Assembly: GCA_035255945.1 (NCBI GenBank)
Contig: DATEZA010000123.1
Span: forward strand, 16,514 to 80,513
DNA from: JAJPHC01 sp035255945
GTDB taxonomy: Bacteria; Acidobacteriota; Thermoanaerobaculia; Gp7-AA8
Length of the DNA stretch: 64,000 nucleotides
Direction of reading: 5' to 3'
Each line of letters opens with the position of its first letter. Position 1 is the stretch's first letter. The notes beneath the pieces are model-generated. The model was not told the origin of the DNA. It did no database searches and worked only from the letters and a program-made list of their open reading frames with translations. A program made the translations under genes and the position numbers. Positions 32,191 through 40,703 of the stretch are shown here, one piece after another.

Positions 32191-32702
32191 GCGATCCAGA
32201 GCGCCTGCCGGCGTGCCGCCGCCTGCTTCGCCGCGAGCATGAGCTGCACGTAGGTCTGGATCTCGAGGTCTTTGTCGAACGCGAGGTCGTCCTCGAGATA
32301 ATGCGCGGCGAGCTCCATCAGCTCGACATCATCGGTCGGCAGCGACGCCGCGCCCGCAAACACGCGCAACTCATCGAGCAGCGCCGGCAGACTTCCGACC
32401 TGCAACGGATCGGCCGCGTTCGGAATGGCGATGTGCTCCACGTTCGCGAACGGCGCCGGCACCCACACCATCTGATACGCATCGACACCCGCGAGCTGCG
32501 ACGGATGCCCGCCACCTAGCATCGACGTCGCGAGCTGCTGCAACAGCTTCCATCCATCGTGCTCGACGATGTCCGATCGCCACGCCTCGTCGTTACCACC
32601 CCCGGGCGCCGCATACCGCTTCCACAGCTCCGCATCAACGGAACGCGCGAAGTCCGCCGGAAAAACATCCGACGCGGAACCGACGACGAATGACATGGGC
32701 AT
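32181..32702 (-). CDS. Hypothetical protein, 173 aa
   Basis: A cytoplasmic acidic protein starting MPMSFVVGSASDVFPADFAR, with blocks DIVEHDGWKLLQQLATSMLG, GVDAYQMVWVPAPFANVEHI and LAAHYLEDDLAFDKDLEIQ. The family is not recognised. Starts upstream of 32702 would be repeat-derived. The C-terminus lies at the edge of the triplicated junction. Confidence 0.62.
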   Translation of the reverse strand: MPMSFVVGSASDVFPADFARSVDAELWKRYAAPGGGNDEAWRSDIVEHDGWKLLQQLATSMLGGGHPSQLAGVDAYQMVWVPAPFANVEHIAIPNAADPLQVGSLPALLDELRVFAGAASLPTDDVELMELAAHYLEDDLAFDKDLEIQTYVQLMLAAKQAAARRQALWIAAV

Positions 32703-32733
32703 GGGACGAAGGAGGAGAGTAACAAAAAAGGGT

Positions 32734-32808
32734 TGTTGAGTTGTTGAGTTGTTCGGTTGTTGCGCAAACCCACTCAATAACCCAACAACTCAACAACCCA
32801 ACAACCCA
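32734..32808. repeat. Short-period inverted repeat (GTTGTTGAG / CTCAACAAC)
   Basis: Tandem GTTGTTGAGTT units face tandem CAACTCAACAACC units, giving a long potential hairpin directly upstream of the mprF promoter. Confidence 0.75.
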
Positions 32809-32823
32809 TACAATCCCCCCGCG

Positions 32824-35367
32824 GTGCATCGACTCAAACGGCTCCTGCCGTTCCTCAAACCGCTGCTGATCCTGGCCCTCTTTGGAGTTGCGTTGCGCGT
32901 GCTCCAGGACACGCTCACGCACTACCGCTACCGCGACGTGATGCATTACCTGCGCTCGATTCCGAGCGATCAGATCGCGCTCTCGATCCTGCTCACGATT
33001 CTCGGTTACCTCACCATGACCGGCTACGACGCGCTGGCGTTTCGCTACATCCGCCATCGCCTCGCGTATCGCCGCATCGCGCTCGCGTCGTTCATCGGCT
33101 ATGCGTTCAACAACAACGTCGGACTCTCCGGCGTCGTCGGCGGCTCGCTGCGTTATCGGCTGTACAACGCGTGGCGATTGTCGGCGGTCGAGATCGCAAA
33201 AGTCATCGCGTTCTGCACCATCAGTTTCTGGTTGGGCTTCGTCGTCCTCGGCGGCACGGTGTTCATCTTCATGCCGCCCGACGTGCCGCCGTCGGTCCGC
33301 CTGCCGATCCATTCCGTGCGGCTCATCGGCCTGCTGATGATCATCCCCGCGGCCGCGTATCTGCTCTGGATCGCGATCCGGCGCGAGCCGCTGCGATTGC
33401 GCCAGTGGGAGTTCGAGCTGCCGCAGCCGGGCCTCTTCATCGCGCAGACGCTGATCTCGTCCATCGACTGGATCCTCGCCGCGGCGGTGCTCTACATCCT
33501 GCTCCCCGACCGCCTGCCGATCGGCTTCCATCATTTCCTCGGCATCTTCCTGCTCGCGCAGATTGCGGGCGTCGTATCGAACTTGCCGGGCGGCCTCGGC
33601 ATCTTCGAAGCGGTCATCCTCGTCTTCCTCGCGCAGTTCTATCCGGCCGGCGCGATCCTCGGCTCGCTCGTCGCGTTCCGCGCGATCTACTACCTCCTGC
33701 CGCTCGGCCTCGCGACACTGCTGCTCGCCATTCACGAACTGCTCGAGCGGCGCGAAGGCGTCGCACGCGTGGCGCGCGTGTTCGGACGATGGGCGCCCGG
33801 CATCGCGCCGCACCTGCTCTCGTTCACGATCTTCGTCGGCGGCGCGGTGATGCTCTTATCCGGCGCGACGCCGGCGCTCGTCCATCGATTGCATTTCGTC
33901 CCGCTGCCGATCGTGGAGGTCTCGCACTTCTTCGGCTCGCTCGCGGGCGCCGCGCTGCTCGTGCTCGCGCGCGGACTGCAGCGGCGGCTCGACGCTGCGT
34001 ATCAACTGACCGCGGTGGTCCTCGGCGCGTCGATCTTCTTCCAGATTTTCAAGGGATTCGATTACGAGGAAGCGGTGATCGCCGCGATCCTGCTGCTCGG
34101 ACTGGTCGCATCACGCCGGCACTTCTACCGAAAGGCGACGCTCGTCAACGAGAGCTTCGGCCCCGGCTGGCTCCTGGCGATCGGACTCGTGCTGCTGTCG
34201 TCGATGTGGCTCGGCTTCTTCAGCTACAAGCACGTCGAGTACTCGAGCGATCTCTGGTGGCACTTCTCGTTGCGCGGCGATGCGCCGCGGTTTCTGCGCG
34301 CATCGATCGGCGTGTTCAGCGTGCTGATGCTCGTCGCGATTCGACGACTGCTGCGGCCAGCGGCGCCCGATCAGAATCCGCCGGCGATCGACGAGATCGA
34401 GCGCGCGCACGCGATCGTCACGACCGATCCGAACAGTCAGGCGAACCTCGCGCTCCTCGGCGACAAGCCGTTCCTCTTCAGCGAGAGCGGACGCTCCTTC
34501 GTCATGTACGGCGTCGAAGGACGGAGCTGGATCGCGATGGGCGATCCGGTCGGCGCGGACGACGAGAAATCGGAATTGCTCTGGAAGTTTCGCGAGCTCG
34601 TCGACCTGCACGCCGGCTGGACCGTGTTCTACGAAGTGCAGCGCGCGAACATCCATCTCTATCTCGACCTCGGGCTCACGCTGCTGAAGATCGGCGAAGA
34701 GGCGCGCGTCGATCTCAAAGAGTTCTCGCTCGAAGGGGGCTCGCGCAAATGGATGCGCAAGATGATGCGCCGCGTCGAGGCGGAGAACTGCGGCTTCGAG
34801 ATCGTTCGCGATGCATCGCCGCTGCTGCCCGAGCTGCGCACGATCTCCGATTCGTGGCTCTCCGAAAAGAAGGCGCGCGAGAAAGGCTTCTCCCTCGGAT
34901 TCTTCGCCGAAGATTACGTGAAACGGTTTCCGATCGCGGTGGTGAAGAGGGAGGGACGCATCGTCGCGTTCTCGAATTTGTGGGAGAGCGCGGGACGCGA
35001 AGAGTTGTCGGTCGATCTCATGCGCCACGCGCTCGACGCACCGTCCGGCGTGATGGATTACATGTTCTCGCAGCTGATGATTTGGGGGCAGCAGGAAGGC
35101 TACCGCTGGTTCAACCTCGGCATGGCGCCGCTGTCGGGACTGGAGAACCGTTCGCTCGGCACGCTGTGGAATCGCGTCGGCGCGCTCGCGTATCGATTCG
35201 GCGAGGATTACTACAACTTCCAGGGCCTCCGTCAGTACAAGGAGAAGTTCGATCCGGTGTGGGAACCGACCTACCTCGCATCGCCGGGCGGCCTCGCGCT
35301 GCCGCGAATATTGACCAACCTTGCGGCGTTGATCGCGGGCGGGCTGCGAGGAGTCGTAGCCAAATGA
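32824..35367 (+). CDS. mprF: MprF-type lysyl/aminoacyl-phosphatidylglycerol synthase and flippase
   Basis: An 847-residue two-part protein. The N-terminal ~510 residues form about 14 membrane helices of the MprF flippase type (GYAFNNNVGLSGVVGGSLRYR, SNLPGGLGIFEAVIL). The C-terminal ~330 residues form the DUF2156 aminoacyl-tRNA-dependent transferase domain (DKPFLFSESGRSFVMYGVEG, SDSWLSEKKAREKGFSLGFF, NLGMAPLSG). It would add lysine or another amino acid to phosphatidylglycerol, lowering surface charge and raising resistance to cationic peptides. GTG 32824 is chosen because upstream residues are repeat-encoded; TACAAT at 32809-32814 suggests a near-leaderless start. Two VirJ/AcvB-like genes follow. 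Confidence 0.88.
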   Translation: MHRLKRLLPFLKPLLILALFGVALRVLQDTLTHYRYRDVMHYLRSIPSDQIALSILLTILGYLTMTGYDALAFRYIRHRLAYRRIALASFIGYAFNNNVGLSGVVGGSLRYRLYNAWRLSAVEIAKVIAFCTISFWLGFVVLGGTVFIFMPPDVPPSVRLPIHSVRLIGLLMIIPAAAYLLWIAIRREPLRLRQWEFELPQPGLFIAQTLISSIDWILAAAVLYILLPDRLPIGFHHFLGIFLLAQIAGVVSNLPGGLGIFEAVILVFLAQFYPAGAILGSLVAFRAIYYLLPLGLATLLLAIHELLERREGVARVARVFGRWAPGIAPHLLSFTIFVGGAVMLLSGATPALVHRLHFVPLPIVEVSHFFGSLAGAALLVLARGLQRRLDAAYQLTAVVLGASIFFQIFKGFDYEEAVIAAILLLGLVASRRHFYRKATLVNESFGPGWLLAIGLVLLSSMWLGFFSYKHVEYSSDLWWHFSLRGDAPRFLRASIGVFSVLMLVAIRRLLRPAAPDQNPPAIDEIERAHAIVTTDPNSQANLALLGDKPFLFSESGRSFVMYGVEGRSWIAMGDPVGADDEKSELLWKFRELVDLHAGWTVFYEVQRANIHLYLDLGLTLLKIGEEARVDLKEFSLEGGSRKWMRKMMRRVEAENCGFEIVRDASPLLPELRTISDSWLSEKKAREKGFSLGFFAEDYVKRFPIAVVKREGRIVAFSNLWESAGREELSVDLMRHALDAPSGVMDYMFSQLMIWGQQEGYRWFNLGMAPLSGLENRSLGTLWNRVGALAYRFGEDYYNFQGLRQYKEKFDPVWEPTYLASPGGLALPRILTNLAALIAGGLRGVVAK

Positions 35368-35376
35368 TCGAGCCCG

Positions 35377-36006
35377 ATGTTTCTCATTCTCGCCACCTTA
35401 CTTTCACTCCCTCTCGTCGAAGTCCCGGCCACGCACGGCACGTCCGACACGCTCGTCGTCTTCGTCTCCGGTGACGGCGGCTGGGCGTCGATCGATAAAT
35501 CGATCGCGCGCGTGATGGCCGGCAACGGCATGCCGGTGGTCGGTCTCAACTCGCTCCAGTATTTCTGGACGAAGCGCACGCCCGACGCGGCTTCGAAAGA
35601 CCTGCAGTCGATCATCACCACGTACTCGACGCGCTGGAACAAATCGCGTGTCGTGGTCATCGGCTACTCGCGCGGCGCGGACGTGTTGCCTGCGATGATC
35701 AACCGCATGCCGCCCGAGGTGCAGTCGAAGATTCGGTTGGTGTCGCTGCTCGGACCGAGTCCGTATGTCGAGTTCGAGTTTCACGTCGCCGACTGGTTGC
35801 GCGACAAAAAAGCGGGCTACGCCGTGCAGCCCGAGCTCGCGCGCGTGCACGGCAAAGTGCTCTGTTTGTGGGGCGAGGACGACAAGGACTCGCTCTGCAG
35901 GGGACTCGCGCAAGCGAACGTGCACGTCGTGACGATGAAAGGTGCGCATCACTTCGACGGCGGCTACGACAAGCTCGCGCACATCATCCTGGACGAGCTC
36001 CAGTGA
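35377..36006 (+). CDS. VirJ/AcvB-type alpha/beta hydrolase (copy 1)
   Basis: A 209-residue predicted exported protein (hydrophobic N-terminus MFLILATLLSLPLVE). The VirJ/AcvB fold is shown by VVFVSGDGGWASID, the nucleophile elbow GYSRGADVLP and the late GAHHFDGGY histidine. AcvB-type proteins have been reported to hydrolyse lysyl-phosphatidylglycerol and are encoded beside MprF/LpiA synthases. Placement 10 bp after mprF supports the same role here. It overlaps copy 2 by 4 nt (GTGA). Confidence 0.8.
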   Translation: MFLILATLLSLPLVEVPATHGTSDTLVVFVSGDGGWASIDKSIARVMAGNGMPVVGLNSLQYFWTKRTPDAASKDLQSIITTYSTRWNKSRVVVIGYSRGADVLPAMINRMPPEVQSKIRLVSLLGPSPYVEFEFHVADWLRDKKAGYAVQPELARVHGKVLCLWGEDDKDSLCRGLAQANVHVVTMKGAHHFDGGYDKLAHIILDELQ

Positions 36007-36653
36007 TCGCGCTGCTGCTCCTGCTCGCGCAGCTCGCAGGCCTTCCGCTCCGCGAATTTCCGGCGAAGACGAACGGCGACACGATTGCGATCATCCTCAC
36101 CGGCGACGGCGGCTGGCGCCGCATCGACGACAAGCTGACGCAGCATCTGCACGAGCACGGCGTGGCGGTGGTCGGATTTCTCACGCCCGACTATTTCGAA
36201 ACGCGCCGCTCGCCGCTCGAATCGTCGCGCGCGCTCGAGCGCACGATCCGCTTCTATCAGGCGAAATGGCATCGTCCGCGCGTGATCCTCATCGGCTATT
36301 CGCGCGGCGCCGACGTGCTGCCGTTCATGGCCAACCGCCTCTCGCCGCAGCTGAAGAGCCAGATCGATCTCATCGCCCTCCTCGGCCTCGAATCGACCAT
36401 CGACTTCCGCTATCACCCGAGCTGGATTCCGTTCTATCACCCGAAAGAGCCGGAGTTCCCGGTGAAGCCCGAGCTCGAAAAACTGCGCGGCCAGAAAATC
36501 CTCTGCGTCTACGGCGAGAAGGAAAAGTCCACGCTCTGCAAGCAGCTCGATCCGTCGCTCGCGATGGTGGTCAGGACAAAAGGCGCGCATCACTTCGCCG
36601 GCAACTACAAGAAGATCGCCGAGGCGATCGTCGACGCCGCCAGCACGGAGTGA
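36003..36653 (+). CDS. VirJ/AcvB-type alpha/beta hydrolase (copy 2)
   Basis: A 216-residue paralogue of copy 1 with a signal-like N-terminus (IALLLLLAQLAG). It keeps IILTGDGGWRRID, GYSRGADVLPFM and GAHHFAGNY. GTG 36003 overlaps the stop of copy 1. The two copies differ mostly in the middle (ESTIDFRYHPSWIPFYHP here), so they may prefer different aminoacylated lipids. Confidence 0.8.
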   Translation: MIALLLLLAQLAGLPLREFPAKTNGDTIAIILTGDGGWRRIDDKLTQHLHEHGVAVVGFLTPDYFETRRSPLESSRALERTIRFYQAKWHRPRVILIGYSRGADVLPFMANRLSPQLKSQIDLIALLGLESTIDFRYHPSWIPFYHPKEPEFPVKPELEKLRGQKILCVYGEKEKSTLCKQLDPSLAMVVRTKGAHHFAGNYKKIAEAIVDAASTE

Positions 36654-36692
36654 GTTGTGAACCCGCCTTAACTTTCTCCGTATAACCGCGTC

Positions 36693-37550
36693 ATGCTGAC
36701 GCTGGAATCGGTCTCCAAAAAATTCAAGGGTGGCAACTACGGCGTACGCGACGTCTCCATGAGCGTCAGCGGAGGCGTGCTCGGTCTGCTCGGCCCGAAC
36801 GGTGCGGGCAAGACCACGCTGATGCAGATGATCGCCACGATCACCCGGCCCACCGCGGGCCGCATCCTCTTCCGCGATCAGGACCTCGCGCGCGATCCCG
36901 AACGGATGCGCCGCACGCTCGGCTACCTGCCGCAGGACTTCGGCGTCTACGAGAACCTGACCGCGCACGAGTTCCTCGCCTACTTCGCCGCGCTGAAAGG
37001 AGTGCATGGCTCCGCGCGCGTCCGCGAGATGCTCGAATCGGTGAACCTGCACCACGTCGCGAATCGCACCATCAGCGGATTCTCCGGCGGCATGAAGCAG
37101 CGGCTCGGAATCGCACAGGCGCTGATCAACGATCCCGAAGTGGTCGTCGTCGATGAGCCGACGGCGGGACTCGATCCCGAAGAGCGCGTGCGGTTTCGCA
37201 ACCTCCTCTCCGACCTCGGCGTGGGACGGCTGGTCATCCTCTCCACGCACATCGTCAGCGACATCGAATCGATCGCCACAGAGATCGCGATCATGAAGCA
37301 CGGGCAGCTCGTGGCCCTCGCGACGCCGGAAGAATTGCTGCGCCGCGCGGACGGCAACGTCTGGGAGAGCATCGTCAGCTCCGAGCACTTCGAGCGCTTT
37401 CGCGGACAGCTCACCGTCTCGAATGCCGTCCGCCGTCCCGACGGCGTGCACGTGCGCACCGTCGGCGCGAAGCCGCTCGACGATGCGACTCCCGCCGAGC
37501 CGCGGCTGGAGGATGCGTTCCTCTCCGTGATGAGCGGAGCCGCCGCGTGA
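36693..37550 (+). CDS. ABC transporter ATP-binding protein
   Basis: A 285-residue ABC-2 type ATPase. Walker A GPNGAGKTT is near residue 35, Q-loop YLPQDFGVYENLT, signature FSGGMKQRLGIAQ, Walker B VVVVDEPTAGLDPEER and H-loop ILSTHI follow. TATAAC 6 nt before ATG suggests a leaderless start. It overlaps the permease by 4 nt. The exported substrate is unknown. Confidence 0.9.
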   Translation: MLTLESVSKKFKGGNYGVRDVSMSVSGGVLGLLGPNGAGKTTLMQMIATITRPTAGRILFRDQDLARDPERMRRTLGYLPQDFGVYENLTAHEFLAYFAALKGVHGSARVREMLESVNLHHVANRTISGFSGGMKQRLGIAQALINDPEVVVVDEPTAGLDPEERVRFRNLLSDLGVGRLVILSTHIVSDIESIATEIAIMKHGQLVALATPEELLRRADGNVWESIVSSEHFERFRGQLTVSNAVRRPDGVHVRTVGAKPLDDATPAEPRLEDAFLSVMSGAAA

Positions 37551-39052
37551 GAATCGCGGCGATCATCCTCGCCGACTTTCGCATCCGCTTCCGGCGGCTC
37601 TCCACGCTGGTCATCTTTCTGCTGCTCAGCGCGATGGCGTACGCGTGGGTGCCCGATCCGGCGACCGGCCGCGCGCTGCTGCAGATCAACGGCCAACGCG
37701 CGCTCTACAACTCCGCCGCGGTCGGCATGGCCACCGCCGCGCTGTGCGGACTCTTCATCGGACTCGTCGGCTTCTACGTCATCTCGAACACGATCGGGCG
37801 CGATGCACGCTCGCGTTGCGGCTTCGTCATCGCATCGACGAACGCCGGCAGCCTCGAATACCTCATCGGCAAATTCGCCGGCAACGTCGTCTTCCTCGCC
37901 ACGTTCACCTTCGGCTTCATGTGCAGCTCGATGCTGATGATCCTCGTGCGCGGCGAGGCCGCTCTCCAGCCGTTCATCTTCGCGAAGCAGTACCTGCTCA
38001 TCGTGCCGTCGGTGATCGTCTCCGTCTCCGCGATCGCGCTCCTGTTCGAATCGATCCCGTTCCTTTCCGGCCGCTTCGGCGATGTCGCGTATTTCTTCGT
38101 CTGGATCGTGCTCCTCGGCGTGACGGTGTCGGCGATCGAGAACGGCGGCTCGCCCGGGATCTACGGCGCGTTCGACATCTCCGGCCTCGGTTTCATGATT
38201 CATTCGCTCAAGCACCAGCTGCACACGAGCTCGATCTCCGTCGGCGCGATGACGTTCGACGCGCACAAAGGGACCTTCATCTTCGACGGATTGCATCTCA
38301 CCCGCGCGTGGATCGTGCCGCGGTTGCTCTCGATGCTGATGCCGGTCCCGATCCTGCTGTTGTCGCGCGTCTTCTTTCACCGCTTCGACCCGGTGCGCGT
38401 GAAGCAGTCGTCAGTGAAGCAGCGCGATTCGGTGCTCGCGCGCATCAACCGGTTGTTCAAGCCGCTCACCGCCGGCTCGATGTCGCTCGTGGCGCGCGGC
38501 CGCGGACCGTCGCTCGTGCGTTCCGCCGTTGCCGATGCGCTCCTAACCATCACCGCGGCGCCGCTGCTCGCACTGGCCATGCTCCTCGTGTCGTTCGTTG
38601 CGCCGCCGTACGTCGTCATCGCGGGACTGGGGATCGCGATCGCCGGCATCGCCTCGCGCGAGACGCAGGCCGGCACGAGCGCGCTCGCATTCGCCGCGCC
38701 GTACATCCAGCCGCGCTTCGTCGCGTTCAAGCTGCTCTCGACGCTGTTCGTGCTCCTCCCGTTCGCCGTCGTTCCGCTGCTGCGCAGCAGGTCGATCGGA
38801 TTCGCCGTCGGCATCTTCTTCCTCGCCGCCGCCGCGACATTCCTCGGCTTCGTCAGCAGCAACGCAAAAACGTTCACCGTCCTCTTCCTCACGTTCTGGT
38901 ACGTCGCCGTGAACGACAAAGGCGCGACGCCCGCCCTCGACTTCGCCGGCTTCAATCACAGCGCGACACCGCTCGTGACTGTGACCTACGCGCTGATCGC
39001 CCTCGGCTTCATCGCCGCCGCCCAAGCGACACACGCCGCCCGCACCAACTAG
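37547..39052 (+). CDS. ABC-2 type permease
   Basis: A 501-residue membrane partner of the preceding ATPase. About 12 hydrophobic segments are visible (VIFLLLSAMAYAWV, ALCGLFIGLVGFYVI, PLLALAMLLVSFVAPPYVVI). GTG 37547 overlaps the ATPase stop. Part of its 3' end is duplicated directly downstream (39063-39186). Confidence 0.8.
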   Translation: MRIAAIILADFRIRFRRLSTLVIFLLLSAMAYAWVPDPATGRALLQINGQRALYNSAAVGMATAALCGLFIGLVGFYVISNTIGRDARSRCGFVIASTNAGSLEYLIGKFAGNVVFLATFTFGFMCSSMLMILVRGEAALQPFIFAKQYLLIVPSVIVSVSAIALLFESIPFLSGRFGDVAYFFVWIVLLGVTVSAIENGGSPGIYGAFDISGLGFMIHSLKHQLHTSSISVGAMTFDAHKGTFIFDGLHLTRAWIVPRLLSMLMPVPILLLSRVFFHRFDPVRVKQSSVKQRDSVLARINRLFKPLTAGSMSLVARGRGPSLVRSAVADALLTITAAPLLALAMLLVSFVAPPYVVIAGLGIAIAGIASRETQAGTSALAFAAPYIQPRFVAFKLLSTLFVLLPFAVVPLLRSRSIGFAVGIFFLAAAATFLGFVSSNAKTFTVLFLTFWYVAVNDKGATPALDFAGFNHSATPLVTVTYALIALGFIAAAQATHAARTN

Positions 39053-39062
39053 CCTTCAGCCC

Positions 39063-39186
39063 CCGATTCTGGTACGTCGCCGTGACGACAAAGGCGCGAC
39101 GCCCGCTCGTTACCGCGGTCTACGCACTCATCGCCCTCGGCTTCATCGCGGCCGCACAAGCGACGCACGCCGCACGCGCCAACTAG
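39063..39186 (+). pseudogene. Tandem duplicate of the permease 3' end
   Basis: This stretch repeats the last codons of the permease: TTCTGGTACGTCGCCGTG, then GCGCTGATCGCCCTCGGCTT-like sequence to ...CGCCAACTAGCCTTC. About 39 nt in the middle are missing relative to the original. It has no start and is a non-functional remnant of a tandem duplication. Confidence 0.8.
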
Positions 39187-39189
39187 CCT

Positions 39190-39282
39190 TCGCCCCCGCC
39201 ACGCGGGGGAGAAGGTGGCCGACGGCCGGATGAGGGGGTCGCGCATCGCACGAAAGACCAACCCATCCCGCGCGGAGGGGAG
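39190..39282. repeat. CCCTC/GAGGG-type palindromic repeat
   Basis: CGCCCCCGCCACGCGGGGGAG with downstream GGTGGCCGACGGCCGGATGA and a terminal G-rich arm. It is the same type as 670-712. Confidence 0.6.
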
Positions 39283-39287
39283 AAGGC

Positions 39288-40238
39288 TTAATAGGTGGCA
39301 AAGATCGCCTGCAGCGGCGCGCGGAATCGCTCGGGCGTCGATTCGTACGGCTCATCAGCCGACTCCGCGATCGCCATGCAGAACAGCGCCTTCTCGCGAA
39401 TGGTGAGCCGCCGCTCCTCGCGTGGCGGATGACTCGCCGCGATCCGCATCAGCTGCTCCGCGAACGAGGCGTCCTCGAGCTCGATCGCGAAAACCATCAG
39501 CGTGTGCATCTCCTGCAGCGGACGCTGATCGGGACGCAAGCGTCCGTGCACCGTGAGGCCCGCGCGCACGTGGCGCAGCAGCGCCTGCAAGCCGGTCTCG
39601 TCGTCGGTGCGGAACCAGGCCGCGGGCAGCTTCGACGCGATCGCCACCGTGCCCGGCTCGTAGTGATCGCCGCTCAGCACGTGCGCGATCGCGACCGCCA
39701 TCGTGGCCATGTCGCCGCTCGGGTTGTACGGACTGAACTCGCGGCTGATGAAGCCGACGCCGGCCGCGGTCACGATCTCGTCGTGGCCCCAGGAGCGGCG
39801 GAGGTCCTTGTATTTTTCATCGCCGCGCACAAACGAGCGGATCAGCTCCGCCGGATTCCTGTCCGCCAGCGACGCGGCGGCTTCGAACTTTTTCTTCGCG
39901 TCGATGCCGATCCGTTCCGCGGCGTGATGCACGACGCTCAGCGCGCGCGGGATGTCGCTCGCATCGATGCGATGCGCGTCGATGATGGCGATGCCGTTCA
40001 GCGCGTCGGTGATCCATTGCGCGTCCTTCGAGCGCATGGCGAACACCGACGCCCGCCGCGCGAACGTGAGCAGCGAGTAGAAGTCGTTCATGCTCATGTC
40101 GTCGCGCATCTCCGCGCGCGCCGACGAGCTCGCGGAGGCGAACGCGCGCGTCACGCGGCGCAGCTCGTCATCGGCCGCCGCGGGCCGCGGATCGATGAGA
40201 CTCGTCTCACCGCGCCAGAAGTCGTAGCTAAGGACCAT
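39288..40238 (-). CDS. Conserved hypothetical protein, 316 aa
   Basis: A predominantly helical cytoplasmic protein without signal or membrane segment. Blocks include DFYSLLTFARRASVFAMRSK, WITDALNGIAIIDAHRIDAS and EPGTVAIASKLPAAWF. I cannot assign a family. It overlaps the upstream SnoaL-like gene by 11 nt, so the two form an operon. Confidence 0.62.
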   Translation of the reverse strand: MVLSYDFWRGETSLIDPRPAAADDELRRVTRAFASASSSARAEMRDDMSMNDFYSLLTFARRASVFAMRSKDAQWITDALNGIAIIDAHRIDASDIPRALSVVHHAAERIGIDAKKKFEAAASLADRNPAELIRSFVRGDEKYKDLRRSWGHDEIVTAAGVGFISREFSPYNPSGDMATMAVAIAHVLSGDHYEPGTVAIASKLPAAWFRTDDETGLQALLRHVRAGLTVHGRLRPDQRPLQEMHTLMVFAIELEDASFAEQLMRIAASHPPREERRLTIREKALFCMAIAESADEPYESTPERFRAPLQAIFATY

Positions 40239-40659
40239 TCGAATTGAAGATGTCCACGATCGCGCGCCATTCGCCGTTCGCGCGGCGCCATGTCAGTGCG
40301 TACTTCCCGGTCTCCGTTTTGCCGCCGATGATCAGTTCGTACGTCCCGATCTCCGTCGCCATGTCGCCCGACTCGATCACCTGCTGCGTGTTCAGCGTGA
40401 CGTGCGGCTTCGCTGCGACGAGGCCCGACCAGAACTGGCGGATCGCCGCGCGGCCGCGCATCTCGGGTGCTCCCGGCGGCAGGAGCACCGCGTCATTCGC
40501 GTAGATCGCCATCATCCCGTCGATGTTCCCGCTGTTCGCGGCGTCGCCGAACTCGCGCGCCATGCGGCGCACGGCAGGCTCCGCGCTGCCGGGCTGAATG
40601 TCGCTCGTGATGTGCGCGCACGCGGTGGTGAAGAGCAGAATCGTTATCAGTTTTTTCAT
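40228..40659 (-). CDS. SnoaL/DUF4440-like lipoprotein
   Basis: A 143-residue protein with a short export signal ending TTAC (probable lipobox, MKKLITILLFTTACAH) and an NTF2-like fold (FGDAANSGNIDGMMAIYAND; LLPPGAPEMRGRAAIRQFWS; YALTWRRANGEWRAIVDIFN). The ligand is unknown. ATG 40659 excludes the palindromic element just upstream. Confidence 0.75.
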   Translation of the reverse strand: MKKLITILLFTTACAHITSDIQPGSAEPAVRRMAREFGDAANSGNIDGMMAIYANDAVLLPPGAPEMRGRAAIRQFWSGLVAAKPHVTLNTQQVIESGDMATEIGTYELIIGGKTETGKYALTWRRANGEWRAIVDIFNSNGP

Positions 40660-40668
40660 TCCGCCTCC

Positions 40669-40696
40669 GGAGTGCGGCGGCAAGCCGCCGCACTCC
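40669..40696. repeat. Minimal GGAGTGCGGCGG palindrome
   Basis: A perfect 13-bp inverted repeat (GGAGTGCGGCGGC / GCCGCCGCACTCC) with an AA loop, between two minus-strand genes. It is a short form of the 10700-10812 element. Confidence 0.9.
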
Positions 40697-40703
40697 ATCC
40701 GTT

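Noticed and set aside
37645..39186. A 513-residue Arg-rich open frame across the ABC permease
   Set aside because: It is a shadow frame of the permease prolonged by the 3' duplication; composition is typical of high-GC frameshadow.
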